NCBI RefSeq assembly: GCF_001723055.1
Contig: NZ_MDCR01000067.1
Coordinates: 1 to 39,657 of the forward strand
Origin: Streptomyces niveus
Lineage (GTDB): Bacteria > Actinomycetota > Actinomycetes > Streptomycetales > Streptomycetaceae
Reading direction: 5' to 3'
DNA length: 39,657 nucleotides
The notes under the pieces: generated by a model
Told to the model about the DNA's origin: nothing
Databases searched by the model: none
Seen by the model: the letters and a program-made list of their open reading frames with translations, nothing else
Shown here: positions 31,847-39,596 of the stretch, in pieces
How the letters are laid out: the number at the start of each line of letters is the position of its first letter
Numbering within the stretch: the first letter of the stretch is position 1
Program-made: the position numbers and the translations under genes

Positions 31847-32590
31847 TCAGCTCTTCGCCCGGTGCGAGGCGCGTACAACCGGAGCGGCCTCCTGCGCCGC
31901 CTTGGTGACATCGGCGACCAGCTCGACCACATCGGGGCCGTACGCCTGCGAGTTGACCACCTTCAGCAGCAGACAGAACGAGTCCTTGCCGTGCTTGCGC
32001 GCCAGCCTCTCGTGGTGCCTGGCCAGATAGCGCGAGGCCGCCTGGTTGGTGATGGCCCGCTGTCCGCAGAAGAGAAAGACCGGCCGGGACGCCTGCCCCG
32101 CCGTCAGCCTCGCCAGGAGGACGTACTCCGCCACCCCCGGCTCGGCGCGGTAGCGCTCGGTCCCGATCTGGAAGGCCCCGCGGTCCGGGCCCGGATCGGG
32201 ATCCGTGTTGATCTTGACGCCTGGCAGCAGCGAGGAGAGATGGGCGGCCATCCGCCGGTTCGACGCCGGGCCGCCGAGACAGAACTCCGTACGCTCACCG
32301 AACCCCTGCTGCGCCGAGTCGTGCTGGACTATCTGCGCGTGCGCGCCGCAGTCCTTGATCAGCGCGGACATCTCCAGCAGCGCGAAGACGTCATGACGGT
32401 GGACGGCGCCGTCGCCGCCCGCCTCGCGGTTGACGACCAGCAGACACTCGGAGTTTCCGGGCAGCCCGAAGAACGCCTGCTTCCTGCGGAGTTTGCGGCG
32501 CCAGAGATAGGTACGGGCGAGCCAGCCGAGACAGGCACCGATACCGGCGGCGAGCACCCCGAGAACGATGTTGCGTACGTCGTCAGTCAT
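31847..32590 (-). CDS. Membrane-anchored protein of unknown function
   Basis: A 247-residue protein. One N-terminal membrane helix (about 7-26, IVLGVLAAGIGACLGWLART) is followed by a strongly basic stop (LWRRKLRRK), so the remaining 210 residues are predicted to be cytoplasmic. They read as an alpha/beta fold: SECLLVVNREAGGDGAVH, DVFALLEMSALIKDCGAH, TEFCLGGPASNRRMAAHLSSLLPGV, EYVLLARLTAG, RPVFLFCGQRAITNQAASRYLA and CLLLKVVNSQ. The GGPASNRRMAAHL stretch looks like a conserved motif. I do not recognise the family. ATG 32590 is used. It is divergent from gamma-glutamyltransferase by 124 bp. Confidence 0.8.
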   Translation of the reverse strand: MTDDVRNIVLGVLAAGIGACLGWLARTYLWRRKLRRKQAFFGLPGNSECLLVVNREAGGDGAVHRHDVFALLEMSALIKDCGAHAQIVQHDSAQQGFGERTEFCLGGPASNRRMAAHLSSLLPGVKINTDPDPGPDRGAFQIGTERYRAEPGVAEYVLLARLTAGQASRPVFLFCGQRAITNQAASRYLARHHERLARKHGKDSFCLLLKVVNSQAYGPDVVELVADVTKAAQEAAPVVRASHRAKS

Positions 32591-32714
32591 GGGCGCGCAC
32601 TTTAGCCGGACCGCGCCGCGACGGACATCCCCGACCGGAGTTCACCCGAGGCGTTCTGGTGGGGCGCGAGTGGTGAGGTTACGCTCCGCTGACGGACGTC
32701 CACCGGAGGTACAG

Positions 32715-34565
32715 ATGCAGCGCCTCGCCGCACGCAACGTCTCGATCGTCGCTCTCGCCGCGGCCATTCTCTCGGTGGGGGCCGCGGCCCCGCCGTCCGC
32801 CCCGGCCGGCGCCGCGCCCGTGAAGGCGCCCGCCAAGGCGCCCCCGACGACTCCCGGCAAAACGCCCGTCGCCGTCGGCCACGGCGGGGCGGTCTCCAGC
32901 GTCGACAAGGACGCGTCGGCCGCCGGCATCGAGGTGCTGCGCAACGGCGGCAACGCCGTGGACGCGGCGGTGGCGACCGCCGCCGCGCTCGGCGTCACCG
33001 AGCCCTACTCGGCCGGCATCGGCGGTGGCGGCTACTTCGTCTACTACGACGCCGGCTCCCGCTCCGTCCACACCATCGACGGCCGCGAGACCGCCCCCAT
33101 GTCCGCCGACGCCACCCTCTTCCAGGAGGACGGCAAGCCGATCCCCTTCGCGGAGGGGATGACGAGCGGACTCGGCGTCGGTACGCCCGGCACCCCGGCG
33201 ACCTGGGAGCGGGCGCTCGACTCCTGGGGGAGCACCTCGCTGCGCAAGTTGCTGAAGCCCGCCGAACGCCTCGCGAAGGACGGCTTCACCGTCGACGCGA
33301 CGTTCCGCTCCCAGACCGCGTCCAACCAGGCGCGGTTCGCCGACTTCCCGGCCTCCGCGAAGCTGTTCCTGCCGGGCGGCGAACTCCCGGTGACCGGTTC
33401 GGTGTTCAAGAACCCCGATCTGGCGCGTACGTACGCGGAACTGGGCCGACACGGCACCGACGCGCTGTACGAGGGCGAACTGGCCCGCGACATCGTGCGC
33501 ACCGTCCGCACGCCGCCCGTCGACCCGGACGCCACGCGCAACGTCCGGCCGGGCGATCTGACGACCGGCGACCTGGCCGCGTACCGGACGAAGCGGCTGA
33601 CGCCGACGAAGGTCTCCTACCGGGGGCTCGACGTGTACGGCATGCCGCCGTCGTCCTCCGGCGGTACGAGCGTCGGCGAGGCGCTCAACATCCTGGAGCG
33701 CACCGACCTCTCCCGCGCCTCGCAGCAGGCGTATCTGCACCGCTTCATCGAGGCGAGCCGGATCGCGTTCGCCGACCGGGGGCGCTGGCTCGGCGACCCC
33801 GCCTTCGAGTCCGTCCCCACCAAGGGCCTGCTGTCGCAGCGCTTCGCCGACTCGCGGGAATGCCTCATCAAGGACGACGTGGCGCTCAAGAGCCCGCTGG
33901 CGCCCGGTGACCCGTCGAACCCGGTGCCGTGCGCGACGGGCGGCACGGCGGCGCCGACGACGTACGAGGGGGAGAACACCACCCATCTGACGACGGCCGA
34001 CAAGTGGGGCAACGTCGTCGCGTACACGCTGACGATCGAGTCGACGGGCGGCAGCGGCATCACCGTGCCCGGCCGCGGCTTCCTCCTGAACAACGAGCTG
34101 ACGGACTTCTCTTTCGCGCCGGCGAACCCGGCCGTCCACGACCCGAACCTGCCCGGTCCCGGCAAGCGGCCGAGGTCGTCCATCTCCCCGACGATCGTGC
34201 TCGACGACCGGGACAAGCCGCTGCTGGCGCTCGGTTCGCCGGGCGGGGCGACCATCATCACCACCGTCCTGCAGACCCTGACCGGTCATCTGGACCGCGG
34301 TCTGCCGCTGGTCGACGCGATCGCCGCGCCGCGCGCGAGCCAGCGCAACTCCGCGACGACGGAGCTGGAGCCGGGTCTGTACGACAGTCCGGTGCGCGCC
34401 CAACTCGAAGCACTGGGGCACGCGTTCACCAGGAATCCGGAGATCGGTGCCACGACCGGTGTCCAGCGGCTGCCGGACGGCCGCTGGCTGGCAGCGGCGG
34501 AGAAGGACCGCAGGGGCGGCGGCTCGGCGATGGTGGTCCGCCCGTATCCGGCCACGCGGCCGTGA
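32715..34565 (+). CDS. ggt: Gamma-glutamyltransferase (secreted)
   Basis: A 616-residue N-terminal-nucleophile hydrolase that cleaves or transfers gamma-glutamyl groups outside the cell. A Sec signal peptide (about 1-34) leads to an Ala/Pro/Lys linker. The large subunit shows SVDKDASAAGIEVLRNGGNAVDAAVATAAALGV (key runs at 62-94), GGGGYFVYYD and IDGRETAP, with the Arg that binds the substrate carboxylate. Self-cleavage is expected before T422 in GENTTHLTTADK; the small subunit has SSISPTIVL and GSPGGATIITTV. Length fits the family. ATG 32715 follows GGAGG at 32705-32709. It presumably releases glutamate from extracellular gamma-glutamyl compounds, consistent with other nitrogen-salvage genes in the window. 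Confidence 0.95.
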   Translation: MQRLAARNVSIVALAAAILSVGAAAPPSAPAGAAPVKAPAKAPPTTPGKTPVAVGHGGAVSSVDKDASAAGIEVLRNGGNAVDAAVATAAALGVTEPYSAGIGGGGYFVYYDAGSRSVHTIDGRETAPMSADATLFQEDGKPIPFAEGMTSGLGVGTPGTPATWERALDSWGSTSLRKLLKPAERLAKDGFTVDATFRSQTASNQARFADFPASAKLFLPGGELPVTGSVFKNPDLARTYAELGRHGTDALYEGELARDIVRTVRTPPVDPDATRNVRPGDLTTGDLAAYRTKRLTPTKVSYRGLDVYGMPPSSSGGTSVGEALNILERTDLSRASQQAYLHRFIEASRIAFADRGRWLGDPAFESVPTKGLLSQRFADSRECLIKDDVALKSPLAPGDPSNPVPCATGGTAAPTTYEGENTTHLTTADKWGNVVAYTLTIESTGGSGITVPGRGFLLNNELTDFSFAPANPAVHDPNLPGPGKRPRSSISPTIVLDDRDKPLLALGSPGGATIITTVLQTLTGHLDRGLPLVDAIAAPRASQRNSATTELEPGLYDSPVRAQLEALGHAFTRNPEIGATTGVQRLPDGRWLAAAEKDRRGGGSAMVVRPYPATRP

Positions 34566-34607
34566 CCGCCGTGCCCGCGCGTACCGGCCCGACCGGTGCC
34601 AACAATT

Positions 34608-34642
34608 ATACCGGTTGGTGACGGTATTACAATGACGGCATG
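34608..34642 (+). promoter_or_regulatory. Operator-like inverted repeat and -10 box of the small XRE gene
   Basis: ATACCG-N8-CGGTAT (34608-34627) abuts the -10 box TACAAT (34628-34633), which lies 6 nt before ATG 34640. The area is unusually A/T-rich for this genome. A regulator bound there would block the promoter, so autorepression by the XRE product is likely. No ribosome site precedes the start. Confidence 0.6.
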
Positions 34643-34972
34643 GTACGCAGCCCCCTGACCCCCGAAGAGCGTGAGCGCGGCGAACGGCTGGGCCGGCTGC
34701 TCCGCGAGGCACGCGGCTCGCGGAGCATGGTCGAGATCGCGGCCGTCGCCGGGCTCTCGCCCGAGACGCTGCGCAAGATCGAGACCGGCCGCGCCCCGAC
34801 GCCTGCCTTCTTCACCGTCGCGGCGCTGGCCGGGGCGCTGGGGCTGTCGATGGACGAGATCGCCGCCGCCTGCTCGCCGTTGGCCGCCGGCACACTGCCC
34901 GCGCACCCGCCGGCGGCCGATGTGTCCGCGACGACCGGAGGAATCGATTCCAGGAGCCCGGCCGCGGCGTAG
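34640..34972 (+). CDS. Small XRE-family transcriptional regulator
   Basis: A 110-residue DNA-binding protein. The helix-turn-helix covers about 12-75: LGRLLREARGSRSMVEIAAVAG, then LSPETLRKIETGRAPTPAFFTVAALAGALGLSMDEI. A Pro/Ala tail (85-110) has no recognisable domain. ATG 34640 follows TACAAT by 6 nt, probably leaderless. An inverted repeat at 34608-34627 suggests it controls itself. The -10 box of the next gene (TAGGCT at 34970-34975) begins on this gene's stop codon TAG, so the two transcription units are packed together. Targets are unknown. Confidence 0.88.
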   Translation: MVRSPLTPEERERGERLGRLLREARGSRSMVEIAAVAGLSPETLRKIETGRAPTPAFFTVAALAGALGLSMDEIAAACSPLAAGTLPAHPPAADVSATTGGIDSRSPAAA

Positions 34973-34982
34973 GCTCGCGCAC

Positions 34983-35363
34983 GTGACTCTCGATGCACTC
35001 GAACGCAGCCGCTATGTCAGCCTCACCACCTACCGCAAGGACGGCACCGGGGTCGACACCCCGGTCTGGCACGCCGTCGACAACGGCGAGTTGTACATCT
35101 GGACCCGCAGTGACTCCTGGAAGGTCAAGCGGCTGCGCGCCAACAGCCGTGTCGTGGTGACCGCGTGCGACGTGCGCGGGCGGATCGCGCCCGGCGCGGC
35201 GAGCGCCGAAGGGACCGCCCGGCTGCTGGAGGGCGACGAGGTCGCCCGGATCAACAAGCTCCTGGCCCGCAAGTACACCTGGCAGTTCTGGTTCGTCGAG
35301 AAGCCGGCCGCGCTCGTACGGCGCGGCAAGCGCGTGCACACCGGAATCGTCGTGACTTTCTGA
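34983..35363 (+). CDS. PPOX-class FMN/F420-dependent protein (pyridoxamine-phosphate-oxidase fold)
   Basis: A 126-residue split-barrel protein. It shows the fold's opening LERSRYVSLTTYRKDGTGVDTPVWHAVDNGELYIWTR region (residues about 5-42, key VDTPVWHAV), SWKVKRLRANSRVVVTACDVRGR with the basic residues used for cofactor phosphate, and a final tryptophan-rich helix KYTWQFWFVEK. Such proteins bind FMN or F420 and reduce small substrates, or act on biliverdin-like compounds. GTG 34983 lies 7 nt after TAGGCT (34970-34975), probably leaderless. A perfect 14-bp palindrome sits just after the stop. Which cofactor is used cannot be told by eye. Confidence 0.85.
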   Translation: MTLDALERSRYVSLTTYRKDGTGVDTPVWHAVDNGELYIWTRSDSWKVKRLRANSRVVVTACDVRGRIAPGAASAEGTARLLEGDEVARINKLLARKYTWQFWFVEKPAALVRRGKRVHTGIVVTF

Positions 35364-35369
35364 CGTCTC

Positions 35370-35383
35370 GTCGGCGCGCCGAC
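35370..35383. terminator. 14-bp perfect palindrome after the FMN-protein gene
   Basis: GTCGGCGCGCCGAC is fully self-complementary and lies 6 bp past the stop codon, followed by TTGTGAAACAACCTT. As RNA it makes a short GC stem, possibly a terminator. The next 200 bp up to 35590 also contain the inverted repeat AGCCGT-N8-ACGGCT (35498-35517), upstream of the large gene. Confidence 0.45.
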
Positions 35384-35590
35384 TTGTGAAACAACCTTGA
35401 GCCGTAACCAGTTCTTTTCCTGGGAAACGTGACGTCGCCCACTCGCTGAAGTCATACTTGTAGTGATCGCACCGCACCGTGCGCGACAATCCCGCGTAGC
35501 CGTCACGTAACACGGCTGCGGTTTCATGCCGGCGGGCCGGACGGTTCCCTCACGGCAGTGCGCAGCAGGGCAGGGGCGGGAAAGACAGCG

Positions 35591-37213
35591 ATGACAAGGC
35601 AAGAACTTCCGGCGGAGATCGGGGCTTTCGCGCGGTACTTCCGCGGGATGACGGAGCTCCTCGACCCGGACGGCGGCTGGTACGCGGTATTCGGACAGCG
35701 CGATCCCGAAGGGCTCAGGGCGTGTCTCGACGGCGCCGAGGTGCCGCCCTGGGACGTGGTCGAGTCACTGCTCCACGATCTCGCCGCGAGCCACGAGAAC
35801 CGGCCGGTCGACCGCGAGACGGCCCGCGCCAGCAGGCTGCACGCCGCGTCGGCCGCCGCGCACGACAGGCTCCCCGGCGGCGTCGACGCGCTGCGCGAGC
35901 GGCTGGGGCTGATGCAGCACGAACAGGCCACGGCGGCGGGCCGCGCCGACGAGGTGATGCGCCGCCTCCGGGTGGTCGCCGAGGGCTCACCCGAGGCGGA
36001 CCAGCTGGAGTACGACCTGGCCTGGGTCCGCGACGACTACGCGCGCGCCACGGCCCGCTGCGCCGAACTGCGCGAACGTCTCGCCGCCGTCGGTGAGCCG
36101 GCCAACACGCCTGCCGCACACGCCACCCACGGCTCACCCGCCCCGCGGACACCCTCGCCGGCGCACGCCGCGCCCGACCCGGAGTACGGCTCGCCGGAGG
36201 CGAGACCCACGGCCGCCGACGGGTGGTACCGGGCCGAGGAGCCGGCGGTCGACGACCAGTCGGTTTTCGGCCGTCCCGACGGCGGCCGTCCCACCGCGCC
36301 AGACGAGTGGTTCCGGCCGGAGCCCGGCCGGGGCGGCGAGCGGGGCCAGGGCGCCGACGGCAGACGCCACTCCGAGGGCTGGGGCGGCCCGGACAGCCGC
36401 CGGGGCGTCGCCGATACGGGCGACATGGGCGACACGGGCGCCAACCCGGCCGTACGGCCTGACGATTCGCAGGAGATGGCGCAGGTGCCCGGCCAGCGCC
36501 GCAAGCTCCGCAGACAGCGGGGCGCGCGCTACGCCTTCACCGATGCCACGGACCCGTCGGCCACACCCCTCACCCCGCCCGCCACCACCGCGGCACCGCG
36601 CGGCGCCCGCTTCGGCGGTGCGCCGGGCTCCGGCAAGAGCCGCGACGGGGACTCCGAGGCCGGCATGACCCGGCAGCAGTCCGAGGCACGCCGCGCCGCG
36701 CTCGACACCGTCGCCGTACTCGTACGGCTCCGGGCGGCCGGCCGCAGCGGCGAGGCGCACGTCGTGCTGTACGAGGCCGCCGCCGGCCCCGCCGAGCAAC
36801 TGCCGTTCCTCGCGGCCGAACTGCACCGCGCCGAACTCGGCGCCGACTGGGCGTCGGTGCTCTGGGAGGTGTCGTCGCTGCCGCCCGACCGGCTCGCCGC
36901 CGCCGCGAGCGCGCTCGCCATGGCCGGGCGCGACGCGGACTGTGGTGTGCTGCTGCGCCAGGGCATCTCCCGGCCCGCCGAGGACATCGCCCAGGTGGTG
37001 TTCGCCCTCGCCGACGCGGGCCGCGCCCAGGAGGTCCAGGCGCTCCTCGGGGCCTTCGTCCGGGCCCGTACACCCGAGGACACCGCGCGGATCGCGGCGG
37101 CGGACCCGCCCCGGCTGGTCCCGCTGCTGCTGGAGGCGTCCCGGGGCGTCTCCACCACCAACGAGCGCGACCTCGCCCGCGCGCTGCGCAGCGCGGGGAT
37201 CAGCGGCTCCTGA
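35591..37213 (+). CDS. Large Pro/Gly-rich protein of unknown function
   Basis: A 540-residue soluble protein. The N-terminal part (1-165) opens with FARYFRGMTELLDPDGGWYAVFGQRDPEGL and VPPWDVVESLLHDLA (residues about 13-66), then a heptad-rich helix (about 88-165) suited to a coiled coil. Residues 165-345 are a low-complexity linker rich in Pro, Gly, Asp and Arg. The C-terminal 190 residues are Ala/Leu-rich helices (LDTVAVLVRLRAAGRSGEA, LPFLAAELHRAELGADWASVLWEV, AQVVFALADAGRAQEV, DLARALRSAG) resembling a helical repeat solenoid. I know similar Streptomyces proteins only as uncharacterised. ATG 35591 is chosen; GGGCGGGAAAG lies just upstream. Function unknown; the layout suggests a scaffold. 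Confidence 0.85.
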   Translation: MTRQELPAEIGAFARYFRGMTELLDPDGGWYAVFGQRDPEGLRACLDGAEVPPWDVVESLLHDLAASHENRPVDRETARASRLHAASAAAHDRLPGGVDALRERLGLMQHEQATAAGRADEVMRRLRVVAEGSPEADQLEYDLAWVRDDYARATARCAELRERLAAVGEPANTPAAHATHGSPAPRTPSPAHAAPDPEYGSPEARPTAADGWYRAEEPAVDDQSVFGRPDGGRPTAPDEWFRPEPGRGGERGQGADGRRHSEGWGGPDSRRGVADTGDMGDTGANPAVRPDDSQEMAQVPGQRRKLRRQRGARYAFTDATDPSATPLTPPATTAAPRGARFGGAPGSGKSRDGDSEAGMTRQQSEARRAALDTVAVLVRLRAAGRSGEAHVVLYEAAAGPAEQLPFLAAELHRAELGADWASVLWEVSSLPPDRLAAAASALAMAGRDADCGVLLRQGISRPAEDIAQVVFALADAGRAQEVQALLGAFVRARTPEDTARIAAADPPRLVPLLLEASRGVSTTNERDLARALRSAGISGS

Positions 37214-37306
37214 CCCGTACGGATCCCGTTCCCGACCGGTCCCGGACGTTCTGTGGACCGGCCGGGTGCGAATCATGATCGACTCTGCGGCTTAACAGCG
37301 ATGGTC

Positions 37307-37335
37307 TTGCCCCGCCGGGACGGCGGGCTTAGGTT
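37307..37335 (+). promoter_or_regulatory. Promoter of the ureidopropionase-aminotransferase operon
   Basis: -35 TTGCCC (37307-37312), a 17-bp spacer and -10 TAGGTT (37330-37335). The spacer contains the inverted repeat CCCGCCG-N3-CGGCGGG (37311-37327), a possible repressor site. The expected transcript start, near 37342, coincides with the first base of the next palindrome. Confidence 0.65.
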
Positions 37336-37381
37336 CTCCTCCTACGCACCGTATCTACGGGCGTAGAAAGTGCTCGGAGAA
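37334..37381 (+). promoter_or_regulatory. Nested inverted repeats in the operon leader
   Basis: Three concentric pairs: TTCTCC/GGAGAA (37334-37339, 37376-37381), CTACGC/GCGTAG (37342-37347, 37361-37366) and CCGTA/TACGG (37349-37353, 37356-37360), the inner two separated by a single unpaired A. As DNA this is a near-perfect 25-bp palindrome at the transcript start, as expected of an operator. As RNA the inner part could form a 5'-end hairpin. Confidence 0.6.
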
Positions 37382-37410
37382 CGCTCGACCTTCCGCCGAA
37401 GGAGCAGTTC

Positions 37411-38253
37411 GTGGCCAGAGTCGTACGCGCCGCACTCGTCCAGGCGACCTGGACCGGCGACACCGAATCCATGATCGCCAAGCATGAGGAGCACGCCCGC
37501 GAGGCGGCCCGGCAAGGCGCCCAGGTCATCGGCTTCCAGGAGGTGTTCAACGCCCCCTACTTCTGCCAGGTGCAGGAACCCGAGCACTACCGGTGGGCGG
37601 AACCGGTCCCCGACGGGCCGACCGTGACCCGGATGCGGGACCTCGCCCGCGAGACCGGAATGGTCGTCGTGGTGCCGGTGTTCGAGGTCGAGCAGTCCGG
37701 GTTCTACTACAACACCGCCGCCGTGATCGACGCCGACGGCTCGTACCTCGGCAAGTACCGCAAGCACCACATCCCACAGGTCAAAGGCTTCTGGGAGAAG
37801 TACTACTTCAAGCCGGGCAACGCGGGCTGGCCCGTCTTCGACACCGCCGTCGGCAAGATCGGCGTATACATCTGCTACGACCGGCACTTCCCCGAGGGCT
37901 GGCGCCAACTCGGCCTGAACGGCGCCGAACTGGTCTACAACCCCTCGGCAACCTCGCGCGGTCTCTCCAGCTATCTGTGGCAGCTCGAACAGCCCGCGGC
38001 CGCCGTCGCCAACGAGTACTTCGTCGCCGCGATCAACCGCGTCGGCCAGGAGGAGTACGGCGACAACGACTTCTACGGGACGTCGTACTTCGTCGACCCG
38101 CGCGGCCAGTTCGTCGGCGACACCGCGAGCGACAAGGCGGAGGAACTGGTCGTCAGGGACCTGGACTTCGGCCTCATCGAAGAGGTTCGCCAGCAGTGGG
38201 CGTTCTACCGCGACCGCCGCCCCGACGCGTACGAGGGACTGGTGCAGCCGTGA
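37411..38253 (+). CDS. Nitrilase-superfamily amidohydrolase (beta-ureidopropionase / N-carbamoyl hydrolase)
   Basis: A 280-residue carbon-nitrogen hydrolase that removes the carbamoyl group from N-carbamoyl-beta-alanine or related compounds, giving the amine, CO2 and ammonia. The Glu-Lys-Cys triad is intact: E44 in GFQEVFNAPYF, K118 in KYRKHHIPQ and C155 in VYICYDRHFPEGWRQL. The HHIPQVKGFWEKYYF segment is typical of the N-carbamoylputrescine/beta-ureidopropionase group. GTG 37411 has AAGGAG at 37399-37404. The stop overlaps the aminotransferase start by 4 bp (GTGA). With that partner, reductive pyrimidine degradation is the best fit; N-carbamoylputrescine (agmatine route) is the alternative. 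Dihydropyrimidinase would be expected beyond the window edge. Confidence 0.92.
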   Translation: MARVVRAALVQATWTGDTESMIAKHEEHAREAARQGAQVIGFQEVFNAPYFCQVQEPEHYRWAEPVPDGPTVTRMRDLARETGMVVVVPVFEVEQSGFYYNTAAVIDADGSYLGKYRKHHIPQVKGFWEKYYFKPGNAGWPVFDTAVGKIGVYICYDRHFPEGWRQLGLNGAELVYNPSATSRGLSSYLWQLEQPAAAVANEYFVAAINRVGQEEYGDNDFYGTSYFVDPRGQFVGDTASDKAEELVVRDLDFGLIEEVRQQWAFYRDRRPDAYEGLVQP

Positions 38254-39596
38254 CCGAGGCCCCCGCGAACCCGGCCGCCGCCGCGCCGTCCCACGACGCC
38301 CCGGCCGGCCTCCCCGCCACCGACCTGCACGGCCGGCACCGCGCCGTCCTGCCCGACTGGCTGGCCCTCTACTACCGGCGGCCGATCGAACTCACCCACG
38401 GCGAGGGCCGCCACGTCTGGGACGCCGAGGGCAACCGCTACCTCGACTTCTTCGGCGGCATCCTCACCACCATGACCGCCCACGCCCTCCCCGAGGTCAC
38501 CAAGGCGGTCAGCGAGCAGGCCGGGCGGATCATCCACTCGTCCACGCTCTACCTCAACCGCCCCATGGTGGAGTTCGCCGAGCGCGTCGCCACCCTCTCC
38601 GGCATCCCGGACGCGCGGGTCTTCGTCACCACCTCCGGCACCGAGGCCAACGACACGGCGCTGCTCCTCGCGACCGCGTACCGCCGCTCCAACCAGATCC
38701 TCGCGATGCGCAACAGCTACCACGGCCGGTCGTTCTCCGCCGTGTCCGTCACCGGCAACAGCGGCTGGTCGCCGACGAGTCTCTCGCCGCTCCAGACGCT
38801 GTACGTGCACGGCGGCGTCCGCACCCGGGGGCCGTACGCGCACCTGTCCGACGCCGGCTTCATCGCCGCGTGCGTCGCAGACCTGGAGGACCTGCTCGGC
38901 CACACCCGCGCGCCCGCCGCGCTGATCGCCGAACCGATCCAGGGCGTCGGCGGCTTCACCTCACCGCCCGACGGGCTGTACGCCGCGTTCCGCGAAGTGC
39001 TCGACCGGCACGGCATCCTGTGGATCAGCGACGAGGTGCAGACCGGCTGGGGCCGTACCGGCGAGCACTTCTGGGGCTGGCAGGCGCACGCCGAGAACGG
39101 CCCGCCGGACATCCTCACCTTCGCCAAGGGCATCGGCAACGGCATGTCCATCGGCGGTGTCGTCGCCCGCGCCGAGGTCATGAACTGCCTGGACACCAAC
39201 TCCATCTCGACCTTCGGCGGAAGCCCGGTCACGATGGCGGCGGGCGTCGCCAACCTCGCGTACCTCCTGGAGCACGACCTCCCCGGCAACGCGCGCCGCG
39301 TCGGCGGCCTGCTGATCGAGCGGCTGCGCGCGGTGGGCGCCACCGTGCCCGCCGTACGCGAGGTGCGCGGACGCGGCCTGATGATCGGCATCGAGCTGGT
39401 GAAGCCCGGCACCGACGAGGCGAACCCCGCGGGAGCGGCGGCGGTGACCGAGGCGGCCCGCGAGGGCGGTCTGCTGATCGGCAAGGGCGGCGGCCACGAC
39501 ACCAGCGTGCTGCGCATCGCCCCACCACTCTCCCTCACGGTCGCCGAGGCCGAGGAGGGCGCGACGATCCTCGAACGCGCCCTGCACAGCCTCTAG
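38250..39596 (+). CDS. Class III PLP-dependent aminotransferase (beta-alanine/omega-amino acid type)
   Basis: A 448-residue aminotransferase, complete within the window. PLP-site features are visible: the phosphate-binding loop TSGTEAND (128-135), YHGR after it, D261 in WISDEVQTGWGRTG, which pairs with the pyridine nitrogen, and the Schiff-base lysine K293 in LTFAKGIGNGM. GTG 38250 overlaps the amidohydrolase stop, so translation is coupled. AGXT2-like and beta-alanine-pyruvate transaminases share this pattern. Paired with the ureidopropionase, it would convert beta-alanine to malonate semialdehyde. A 4-aminobutyrate or diamine role cannot be excluded. The last 61 bases of the window hold no gene that I can support. 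Confidence 0.92.
   Translation: MTEAPANPAAAAPSHDAPAGLPATDLHGRHRAVLPDWLALYYRRPIELTHGEGRHVWDAEGNRYLDFFGGILTTMTAHALPEVTKAVSEQAGRIIHSSTLYLNRPMVEFAERVATLSGIPDARVFVTTSGTEANDTALLLATAYRRSNQILAMRNSYHGRSFSAVSVTGNSGWSPTSLSPLQTLYVHGGVRTRGPYAHLSDAGFIAACVADLEDLLGHTRAPAALIAEPIQGVGGFTSPPDGLYAAFREVLDRHGILWISDEVQTGWGRTGEHFWGWQAHAENGPPDILTFAKGIGNGMSIGGVVARAEVMNCLDTNSISTFGGSPVTMAAGVANLAYLLEHDLPGNARRVGGLLIERLRAVGATVPAVREVRGRGLMIGIELVKPGTDEANPAGAAAVTEAAREGGLLIGKGGGHDTSVLRIAPPLSLTVAEAEEGATILERALHSL

Noticed and set aside
31571..32605. 344-residue open frame on the plus strand
   Set aside because: It is mostly antisense to the well-composed 31847-32590 gene and has no protein-like character.
32679..34712. 677-residue minus-strand frame antisense to gamma-glutamyltransferase
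   Set aside because: The plus-strand gene has full family motifs; the antisense frame is a GC-bias shadow rich in Arg/Gly.
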